DNA from: Tetradesmus obliquus | Lineage: Eukaryota > Chlorophyta > Chlorophyceae > Sphaeropleales > Scenedesmaceae | Assembly (NCBI GenBank): GCA_030272155.1 | Contig: CP126198.1 | Coordinates: 5,084,001 to 5,148,000, forward strand | Length of the DNA: 64,000 bases | Reading direction: 5' to 3' | In this document: in pieces, positions 55,582 to 64,000 of the stretch | How the letters are laid out: each line of letters starts with the position of its first letter | Position numbering within the stretch: position 1 is the stretch's first letter | Position numbers and translations under genes: made by a program | Notes under the pieces: model-generated | Told to the model about the DNA's origin: nothing | The model's input: only the letters and a program-made list of their open reading frames with translations | The model's database searches: none

Positions 55582-55736
55582 GTTCGGCCATCTGTCCAGC
55601 GTGGCTGCATCGTAGTAAGGTACACGCAGCAGTCGCAGCTCGCTGTCGTTTGGATCCACAGAAAGAATGTAGATTGCTGGGCAGGCCGGCAGGGCTGCTA
55701 GCTGCTGCTGACGGTGCTGCCGTCATCTCTGCTGAA
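55141..55736. promoter_or_regulatory. Candidate bidirectional promoter, RBR / small plastid-protein gene
   Basis: Only 596 bp separate the RBR start codon (55140, minus) from the next start codon (55737, plus). The first 350 bases are the least triplet-rich and most AT-rich of the neighbourhood. A (GCA)11 tract lies at 55548-55580. A plus-strand ATG at 55194 opens a frame of over 100 codons, but I regard it as chance. Confidence 0.55.
55548..55580. repeat. (GCA)11 microsatellite
   Basis: Eleven GCA units lie in the shared upstream region of RBR and the 55737-56795 gene. Their length may vary between strains. Confidence 0.95.
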
Positions 55737-56153
55737 ATGGCTAGCGCTGTGCTGCCTGTCCACCGCACCTATATCAAACAGAGTAACATGAGCTGCAGGT
55801 GTGAGTTTGACCAAGTAACAGTCAATTATATGTTTGAAATGGGTGCACCGTAGGGCGCAGCAAGTATCAGAAGCAGGGCCACGGGTGCCACCCCCTCCTC
55901 CTCCCCCACCCCCACCCCCACCCCAGACAAAGGCGGTGAGTTTTTACTTTTCAGATCTCACCTAAGTAACGCAGCCGCCAGCACCTGCAAGACGCAGCAG
56001 GACGTTTGTGGTGCTCTTTCTCTGCTGGGCACAGCAGCTGCAGGGCAGATGCTGCCATGTGCCGGCTGCGTCCTCCAAATGCATGTTGCAAATGCTTGTG
56101 TCTACACCACTTGCTTCAAGACTCGCCTGTTTGGGACTAGCCTGCCTGATGAC

Positions 56154-56201
<48 letters not shown>

Positions 56202-56294
56202 AGGGCTGGCCCAAGCCCAACAGGCGTGACCTCATTGCAGCTGGCGTGGGCTCACTCATAGGAGGCGCAGCAATGTTCGTCTACGATACACGTG

Positions 56295-56326
<32 letters not shown>

Positions 56327-56795
56327 CTGATGGGTGCGGGCTAGCTGATGCAGAGTTGCCGTCTGGCTGGTGCAGGCAACAGCTGCTAGTGGTGTCATTT
56401 GCTTGAGCGTGGTGAGGGGGAGCGTTGCCACAGCATTTAACACATGTCGTGTAATTGCACAAAGCATTTCCAGGCAGCATGGGATATGTGATTAGGTAAG
56501 GCTACATGCTGACTCCAAGCACATGTAGCCTCACATGCTGCGTTGCCTGCCCGTTGCGCAGACAGCCTGCAGTTTGCTGACAGCTGCTCCGCATCCCTGC
56601 TGCCGCCGTTGCTGCTGCTGCTGTCACTTGTCCTGTTACAAAGTTGTCATTAACAACTTGTATGACGAGATCGATGATCTGGAAGATGAGCTGGAGCTGG
56701 CGGCTGAGGAAGCATATCTGACAGAGGCAGCGATCGAGGATGCTGACGCAGCAGATGCAGCAGGTGGCACCATGGAGGACCTGGAGAAAAAGTAA
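55737..56795 (+). CDS. Small acidic membrane protein, probably plastid-targeted
   Basis: Four exons keep phase: 55737-55798, 55854-55935, 56204-56291 and 56644-56795, giving 127 residues. The N-terminus MASAVLPVHRTYIKQSNMSC and following RAQQ resembles a chloroplast transit peptide. A run of about 12 prolines follows. Then comes WPKPNRRDLIAAGVGSLIGG, a twin-Arg followed by a hydrophobic glycine-rich segment continuing AAMFVYD, which looks like a membrane anchor or thylakoid-type signal. The C-terminus is highly acidic (NNLYDEIDDLEDELELAAEE, ending MEDLEKK). The last acceptor is TACAAAG rather than CAG and the first two exons are the least certain. I do not recognise the family; a thylakoid or envelope location is inference. 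Confidence 0.65.
56155..56203 (+). repeat. (GCT)16 acceptor tract
   Basis: About sixteen GCT units run directly into the CAG acceptor of exon 3 of the small plastid-protein gene. This is a clear case of a triplet repeat serving as the intron 3' tract. Confidence 0.9.
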
Positions 56796-59700
56796 CAGCA
56801 TAACATGTCAAAAATTATTATCAAAGGGTGACAGTGTGATGCGGTGGCTGAAAGTTACTGGACAGATCTCAGGTTGCGGTCAGCAGGCGAGGAATGTGCT
56901 GCGTGGTGCGGCAGCAAGTGCCACGTGTGCAAGCAAGACAATAAGGTAGCAGCGTGCGTGCTGTTTCTGGTATGCGCCACTGCTGACTAAGCGAATGCAG
57001 CCGGCTGCAAGAGGTTGCAGACTTTGAGGGTATGAAGCGTCACAAAGTGATCACAAAACTGGGCTGCGTTGGCAGCTGCAGGTGTGACAAGTGCAGCAGC
57101 TGTCGCGAGTGTGCATGCCAGGATGGGCTGGCAAGCACTGCAGAAGCAGTTGCTGCTGCTTTTGATGGTTGATAAAGACAGTTACAGCATGTGTGGCAAA
57201 TGCAGCAAGCGAGCCTTGGAGCGCCTGCAGCAGCAGCCGATGGCAGACAGGGTCCTGCCAGCAACAGTGGTAGGCAGTTACGCTCACCTGCAGGGTGGTG
57301 CTGGGCGCTGGCGCAGCAGGCATGGTTGAAGGGCTCGCTCGTGGCCATGCTGCATTCACCGATGGGGCTTGTCAGCGGGCTGATGTCGGGCTGATGTGTG
57401 TGAGATGTCAGGGGCAGCTGTCATGGTTCCTGGAGCTTGCGTGCTTTGCACGCTTGTGGCGCGCTGTTTGTGAACTGAAGGCACACTGAGCGTGCACTCG
57501 TGGCTGTGCGTTTCATGGCTGGGGTCTGCTTGGCGGTGTGCTGATGATACTGCAGCTCCTGGGCCAGGTCTACGCCTTGTGCACGCCTGCGCTGTGTTGC
57601 AACTTGTTGTTGATGCTGAACAAAACAGCCTTGGGAACAGGGATTGCATATGTATTTGTCAGTGACTGGTCAGAGCTTGGCACCGTGCAGCACCAGCCCT
57701 GAGCACATACTTATCATCCTCATGTTAGCAGTTCAGCCATACCAACAGCGCCGTACCAGCACAGAGCCTGTTTTGGCACGTTGAAGCTAAACATGGGAGA
57801 GTGCCAGCGCATGGCGTGCACATAATCCAGCATTCTCCGCGACCAATGCACAGCGACATGAGTTTGCACGTGTCAGGCTGTGGAGCCACTGAAGCGAATC
57901 ACCTGTCAGTGTGAGTTTCATGCGAGAGTCAAGCCGCAACCCAAGCTGTGGTGCAGGATGAACGGTTGCAGGAGACAGCAGTGCATGCCTTGGGACGCAG
58001 TGTGATGCGGTTTAAGCTGGCATTACATGCAATGCCCACTGATGCATCACACATGTGGCACATTGTTATGTCAGCTGCTGCCCACAGCATCTGCACGCTG
58101 CCTCCGCAATGGCACCGCCTCTGGTATTGTATAGCCCAAAATACAATTTACTAGGCTGAGAGTACCAGGACATTACGCGCATTTGCAATCTATGCCGCGG
58201 CGCTATCAACAACAACTTCACGTGGTGTCGAGGCATAACCAGACGGCCGGCTAAACAAGGAGTTACCCCTCAACCCTCACCCGCCAGCATGATGCACATC
58301 CTCCTTCCAGACAGGCCTCCTTCCACACAAGCCTTGGACTCCTCAGGCACAAATGCTATCGTCTCTATTGGCAGTACCCATGACACGAGTCAGCTGTTGC
58401 CATGAGAGACTGGTCGCTTATTATATCCAGGTCCCCTCCAAGACCTGCTGAACCACACGATGCTTGAAAAGGCCATCAACGCCCGGGGCACAGCCAGGGG
58501 CACAGCCAGCAAGGTCTGCTGCAGGCCCCACTGACCAGCCTGGTACCATGCGCAAAAAACAGGATTCCATGCTGTACCAGCTGCTGAGCATGAGTACGTT
58601 CAGTAGGCTGCGCTGTCCTGCTGCGAGCCGCTGCTGCCGCTGTTATGGCAGCACAACTGACAGCCAAATCCCATTGTGGTACTGAGCACCACGTCTACAG
58701 CAATACAAGAAGCTCATCAATCCAGAGCCCCAAAGGCAACCCATAATGGCATCATGCTGTCACCGATGAATGCAACACCCGTGGTGTGCCCCGTTGCATG
58801 CCGCCATATGCGATGTAGGCTGACCCATGGTCTGACGATAACTGCATGAAACCAAACAACGACGCCAACGCTATCCTGCTGCAGTACCTCATGTGGAAGC
58901 CCACTAAGGCGCCATGCAAGCTTGCTTGCTTATGCAGCAGCCGCCAGCTGCAGCTGCAGGCACATGTGCCCTTGTTGAAGCGTGCTTCATGTCTAACAGC
59001 AGTGTGCGGCTGACCCAAATTCATCATCATAACCTGATCAGGCACAGCGACAACACCGATGGCCCCACACTGTGCTGGAGCTGGTGTATTCATACTGCCC
59101 TGCACAGCATTGCTGTTACAGCTGGCAATCAGCTACTCACACACCTACAGCTGCATGCGCCTACAACCTAGAAAGGTGCCACAATTCCCTGCATCAACTT
59201 GATGCGCAATCGTTCACTGTGTGGTATGCTGCTGCCCATCAATCGGTTCTCAGCTTCATGTTTAGCTGATATTTAGCTGATGTGTTATAGATGATCCCAG
59301 GGAGCACCAACACACACTCAACTGCGAGGCTCAACACCAATAATACCATACAAGGGATATCCTTTGCACCAACATTGCGCCTGGCCAACTCAATTGCCAA
59401 GGCAAGCCTGGCGCTGGTGGGACGCGTGGACTACCTGCACTAGCGTTTGTAACTATAGACTCAACTATGAAGGCTGAAGGTTCACCAGCATGCACCAACA
59501 TGCCTCGAGTTCCTGATTGCCGCACCAACATGCACCAACATGCACCAACATGCACCAACATGCCACAGGTTCCATGTACATAAGCACCATGAGCCAGCTG
59601 AGTGCTGTTGTGTGATCACACTGAGAAGTTCGTGCTTGAGGACGCACACCGTGAACGGACATGGACACCCACAGCAATGTACGTGCATACTGGCACTACA

Positions 59701-60978
59701 TTGGTAATGCTGCAAGGTCAACTGGCTGCAGCTCAAGTTGTTGCACACGCTAATCAGCACGGCTGCACGAACACGCCTGCGGCTCGTGCCAAGGATGGCA
59801 TCACTACCACTGGTCTGGCCAGCTGGCCTGCCAAAAGCAGCCTCCACCACACATTGTGCGATTAGAACACAACGCAGGCGGCTTGAATCTCATACGTGCG
59901 GATTGCAATCCCTACATAGGCATGCGGTGTTGCGGAAGGTACATTAACTTGAAAGTGCGTGGCTTTCAAGTACATATGCTTGCTCAACTCGGCAGCTCAT
60001 ACACAAACCACACACGTCGCAGTGTTGCACCGCCAAAGCCATCCCCGCTGCCGCACGGTTTGGATGCATCATCTGCGCACGGCGTGTAACAACCTAAGGA
60101 CCCGTTGACTGTGATGTTCAGCAACGGCGCGGTGGTAGGCTCGGCACTGAAAGTGTAGCCGTAACCTGGTCAGCAGCAGGAGCGGTCAGGGCAGCAAGAA
60201 CAGTGTGAGGGCACTGCAACCGGCAGCGGCACACATGACATCTGGTGATAAGTGGCACACCCTGGGGCCGGGGGTGATGGCTGTGTTGCTGACCAGCACG
60301 CACACATTTTAATCCAAAAAAAATGAGAGAAGTGTGACACAACCACAGAGATGCAAGCAAAGCGCAGCTGAAAGCAGTGGTGGTTACGCGCAAGCATCTG
60401 CAGAGCTTAGAATATTCAGGCTCACAGGGACCGCTCAAAATTACCCTGTCGCACTCTCAGCTCACCGGTATCCCCAACGCGTGCAACCGCAAAGTACTTG
60501 GTTCCTTTCATGCGCGCAAAAGCTCCGGCTGTGGCGTAGTTTGCAGCAGTCTCATCTCCAAAGAACTCCTGCAGGTGCTCAAACAGTGCGGCTCGTCAAT
60601 GCACACATACAACATGGTGCTGCTGACAGTTGGCGAGCGAGGCAGTCGTTGCGCGGGCGCTGCCGATGACACTATCCACTAGTGCATGGCATACATGCAT
60701 ACATGCATGTGCATGCATTGCACGGTTCCTCATCCTTCCTCACAGTACCCTGGAAAGCTCTGTGCAAGAAACACCCAAGGTGAAGTGCACGCTGCAACGT
60801 GCACTGGCCCAGGTGATATTCTTGGTCCTTGCAGCCGTCACACGATTCAAATCTGTGGAGCAGCCATGGCCTCTGCTTGTGTCTCCTCACCAATACAACG
60901 TACAAGCTGCCGATGTATGGCAAACATCAGCAGCAGCAGCCCTAGCAGCAGGATAAGCACACCAGGGGCGCAGCTCAC
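56796..60978. other. Intergenic, repeats and unassigned ORFs
   Basis: After the TAA at 56793-56795, no complete gene is supported. Plus-strand open segments at 57948-58151, 58914-59168, 59856-60086 and 60377-60679 have fairly ordinary amino-acid composition and little CAG repeat. They could be remnants of one decayed gene or mobile element, but I could not join them or recognise a domain. A decamer repeat occurs at 59490-59565. The minus-strand gene from the right probably has further exons within 60.1-60.98 kb that I could not place. Confidence 0.35.
59490..59565. repeat. CACCAACATG decamer repeat
   Basis: CACCAACATG occurs four times in tandem at 59523-59562 and once more at about 59493. 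Confidence 0.92.
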
Positions 60979-63255
60979 CTCAGAAGGATGGCCTTGCAGG
61001 AAAGCCGCCTGATCCGTCACACAGCCCCTAGGAATGGGGCCACCAGGCGGCACCAGCTGGTACAATGCAAACACCTGTGCAGCACAGCATGACAGCATGA
61101 CAGCATGTACGCCATGCAGCACAGCATGACAGCACAGCACAGCACAGCACAGCATGACAGCATGACAGCATGTACGCCATGCAGCACAGCATGACAGCAT
61201 GACAGCATGGACGCCATGTGCTAGGCCCTGGCGGCAGGCTGATGCGCTGTGTTGCTTCAGCACAGTGGTGAAAGAGGCCTGCTGTTGGACTTCAAAGGCA
61301 GGAGCCACAGGCAGCGGCCTTGACTTGCAAGCAAGCAGCATGCAGAGCGTTGCCTTTCAGCTGACAAACAGTGCCTGAGCACTGCCGTGCGCTGCTGGCA
61401 GCCACAGTGAACTGACATGGGCTAGGCGACTCCTATGTACCAACTGAGTATTGACAGCGCTGTGCAGCATAAGTACATTTACAGCATCATGAGTGCACAG
61501 TGCAGCCAGGAACGTGGATAGGGATACATGGGACCACCATGGCAGGCAGACACAGTCCAACAAAGACGCCATTGAACGGCGTGAGCTGATCAGGTCGCAT
61601 GCCGCTCACGTCTGGCTTATCTGCAGCACATGCAGACTCTGTAACCGGCCCCTTTGCTGTGGATCGAGCAAGGTCGCCCAAAAGAACGCAAACTCCGCCA
61701 ATTCTGACTTGAAACAGCGGGAACATATAGTCTTCAGAACCTGCTGCTATCTGCCAGCACCAATCTGTCGTGTCAGAAATGCTGGCAATAGCTACAGGGT
61801 CTCTCCGGAAGCAGCCCAGGTATGCTGGGGCTGCGTGCAAAACAAACAACAAACAAACAAACAAACAAAAAAAAATGCGGTGCAGCAGCGTATATAAGTT
61901 CAAATACGAAAGGCTAAACAAACATGGTGGGGAAGGCCCAGTTGGTGCATGACATCTGGTTGGCGTCCCAACGCAGTCAGGGACCGGTGCTTGGCGCATT
62001 CAAGTTAGCGAGTGAAGCAGGATACCGTGACAGATGGGTTGCATGTGTGAGCATTGCAGAAGAAGGATTGCATTCAAGCTGGCGAGTGACGCAGGATATC
62101 GTGACAGATGGGTTGCATGTGTGAGCATTGCAGAAGAAGGGTTTCATACAGCAATGCACAACCCACCACCGCTAACCACACACCCATCAACACATCGTTT
62201 GATTCACCTGGTTGTTTTGAAATGAAGTCAGCCACAAACATCTGCGCCGCGCTTTTGTTGCATTTTCACAGCTGCACAGCAAACACACATGGCAGATGTG
62301 AGCCACATGTCAGTTACTACACTGTTGTGTACATGCCTTGGACATATGGTACCATATGGTGACCACGTTCACATCTCTTCAGGTGCTAGTGACATCACTG
62401 TGATGGGTAGGGGCTGTCTAGCACCTGAAGAGTTATGCTTTGAGCTTACATTCGCTTGCTGAATGGCCGTGCTGTGATGTGTCAGCCGTAGCTTTGGACC
62501 AGCCTGGCACAACTGCCCATGGCTACGCACAATACAGTTTGTGCGGTGTTACTTGTGCTTCTGCAAGCCTGCGCCACACAATGTTCCACAGTTGCCCGAG
62601 CACCCGCCAAACGGCCCCTGCTGCTCTCAGCATGTGCAATGGCTAGGCAAATCACGCAACTGGCAGCAGTAAGGGGCAGTACGTGCTGCAGATGCGGCAT
62701 AAGATGCTAGGAGCTGCAGCTTGCAGGACGCACCCCATGCCAGCCCTGAATGTGCACAGCTGCTGCAAGTGGCGTGTGCCATTGTTCACCTGCAGCTTTG
62801 TTCCGGGGTGAAGTCTTTATTTGGGACGTCCAGGCAGAGCTGCCGCTCTAAGGCGTAAGCGGGCTGCAGCGCACCACTCACATCCTTAAACCAGCGCTGG
62901 GTGTGCTTGCCATTGCACTCAACAATCTGCAGACAAGGGCCAAAGTAACAGCCGCATTGTTGCAGCTGCTGAGTGACATGGCACAATACAAGGATTGGTG
63001 TCGTGCTTAGTTATGCGCCCAGAACTACCATGCACGCATTGCAGAATGCTTAGCTGCTGTTCTCCCCTGACAATGCGTCCGGCGCATCAGTAGAGCTGCT
63101 GCACTTGCGACAAGATTCAAGATTCACTGAAGTGAAGGGATGACCTGTAAGCTGTGTGTAAGCTTTGTGTCAAATGCGCTGCATACATTTCAAATGCTAT
63201 GGTGTCTGCTGTAACAGGCAGGCTTGCTCAGCAATAAAGATGCTGACAGGTCAAT

Positions 63256-63309
<54 letters not shown>

Positions 63310-63987
63310 GAAGCAGCAGGAGCAGTTGGTTGCATCAGATGCACAGCATCTATGTTTAACGCTGGACAGCAACCACAAGTGCTCACGCATACTGCTCGTG
63401 AACACCTCAACCAAAATGACCCATTACAGCTACAGCCCTTACCCCAACTGCAGCAGGCCATTCTGTTGAGGCTTCGAACGCGTCAAGGCACCAATTGGTC
63501 TCTGCACAAAAAACAAATTGCTATCAGGAACCACCGGTGAGTGTGTTGGAGGGAAGCAGCGCAGTTGAACTTGACTAAATCACCGCCAGCTAACACCAGT
63601 CCAAGCATGCAACAGGCACACATAGACTCTAACATAGACCGAAATGGTATTCGCGCTGATCGCAGCACACTATCAGCAGCTCAGTGCCGCACACTCAGTG
63701 CCCAGGTAGTTTTGTGCTGATCACAACATGCTATCGGCAGCCTGATGCCGAATAGCAGCAGCTCATCACCTTACAGTGTAGGGTATGTGCAACATAAGCA
63801 GCGTGTACTGTGACACAGGTGACACCTTCAACCTGTGTGACACATGCCCGTGCAAACATGCACCCACAGACACCTCCCTGCATAAAGAAGCATGCACTTG
63901 TACATGCTCACCTTCCAGGCGCAGGCTTCCATCTGTTTGGTATATGAAACGCGAGCTGCTGCTGCTGCTGCAAGGCTGCAGTTCAAC
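60979..63987 (-). CDS. Lectin-like protein: ricin-type beta-trefoil plus WSC-like domain (partial)
   Basis: The gene enters from beyond 64000 and its end is not located. Exons in phase are 63912-63987, 63443-63501, 62790-62926, a tentative 29-nt microexon 62735-62763, 61610-61830 and 60979-61074. The first three give FIYQTDGSLRLE, ETNWCLDAFEA, VGIVECNGKHTQRWF and ERQLCLDVPNKDF, the CLD / CNG / QRW pattern of ricin-type beta-trefoil carbohydrate-binding domains. The fifth exon begins AYLGCFRRDPVAIAS and with the sixth (VFALYQLVPPGGP) resembles a WSC domain, a cysteine-rich sugar-binding module. Such pairs occur on secreted or surface proteins that bind glycans; no catalytic domain is visible here. 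The acceptor of the WSC exon follows a long T/G tract (61831-61870). Long introns 61831-62734, 62927-63442 and 63502-63911 contain repeats and no other exon I could support. Confidence 0.72.
61080..61215. repeat. ACAGCATG-rich tandem repeat
   Basis: Units of CAGCATGACAGCATGACAGC recur, with a larger duplicate of about 70 bp containing TGTACGCCATGCAGCACAGC. They lie just upstream of the last supported exon of the lectin-like gene. Confidence 0.88.
62000..62152. repeat. Two-copy tandem repeat, about 74-bp period
   Basis: CGTGACAGATGGGTTGCATG, AGCATTGCAGAAGAAGG and neighbouring GCGAGTGA-GCAGGATA occur twice, at about 62008-62073 and 62082-62147. They lie in an intron of the lectin-like gene. 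Confidence 0.9.
62343..62432. repeat. Palindrome and hairpin cluster
   Basis: A perfect 16-bp palindrome CATATGGTACCATATG lies at 62343-62358. A perfect 15-bp inverted repeat CTCTTCAGGTGCTAG / CTAGCACCTGAAGAG lies at 62375-62389 and 62418-62432. Its 28-nt loop contains a further short stem, CATCAC / GTGATG. Confidence 0.9.
63257..63332. repeat. CAG microsatellite, interrupted by AAG
   Basis: About 25 triplets, mostly CAG with occasional AAG or GAG, lie in an intron of the minus-strand lectin-like gene. They read CTG on its coding strand. Confidence 0.93.
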
Positions 63988-64000
63988 CTGCAAGATGGGG

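Noticed and set aside
55194-55615. Plus-strand ORF beginning MSTSEYLTREGQ
   Set aside because: It starts 54 bp from the divergent RBR start codon, ends in a CAG microsatellite, and shows no splice partner or family signal. It is probably promoter sequence open by chance.
60895-60978. Apparent transmembrane segment LILLLGLLLLMF following the WSC-like exon
   Set aside because: It lies after a good GAG/GTGAGC donor at 60979, and the hydrophobic run comes from CTG repeats read in the intron.
61831-61875. CAAA repeats ending in a run of nine A, possible retrotransposed poly(A) tail
   Set aside because: On the coding strand this is a T/G-rich tract immediately before the acceptor of the WSC exon, so it is a polypyrimidine tract.
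63340-63470. Plus-strand peptide HLCLTLDSNHKCSRIL resembling a ricin-type lectin motif
   Set aside because: The phase-consistent exons for this domain are on the minus strand, and this frame follows a poly-Gln microsatellite. Treated as coincidence.

Overview
The window is nuclear DNA of a eukaryotic green alga. The evidence is a plant-type S-adenosylmethionine synthetase, a retinoblastoma-related protein, a membrane receptor kinase of the TKL type, intron-rich genes and pervasive CAG/CTG triplets encoding Gln, Ala and Ser runs. Composition and gene style suggest a chlorophycean such as Scenedesmus/Tetradesmus; that placement is inference. Exon models were built by hand from GT..AG sites. The three main models keep reading phase across every junction: 4 of 4 in the synthetase, 18 of 18 in the kinase, 11 of 11 in the retinoblastoma-related gene.

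Layout: 1-3147 (-) S-adenosylmethionine synthetase, 3' part outside the window; 4508-8.8 kb (-) unknown Gln/Ser-rich protein; 8.8-13.7 kb repeat-rich with one orphan exon; 13714-28952 (-) a 19-exon, 1678-residue receptor-like kinase; 30277-37210 (+) a 7-exon, 1917-residue Ala/Gln/Ser-rich protein; 38504-40968 (+) a 4-exon unknown protein with a C-terminal membrane segment; 41-44.9 kb no convincing gene; 44936-55140 (-) a 12-exon, 1431-residue retinoblastoma-related protein; 55737-56795 (+) a small, probably plastid-targeted protein divergent from it; 56.8-61 kb repeats and decayed ORFs; 60979 to beyond 63987 (-) a protein with a ricin-type beta-trefoil domain followed by a WSC-like domain.

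The outstanding feature is a recurring architecture I call exon echoes. In the synthetase, kinase and retinoblastoma genes many introns hold tandem partial copies of the neighbouring exon edge, each with its splice site and some flanking intron. I count roughly 50-60 copies. Some have decayed. Several in the retinoblastoma gene differ from the true exon almost only at synonymous positions and are bounded by splice sites that would keep the frame. They could be alternative exons of the pocket domain.

A second notable element is a 171-nt foldback (15516-15686) inside a kinase intron.
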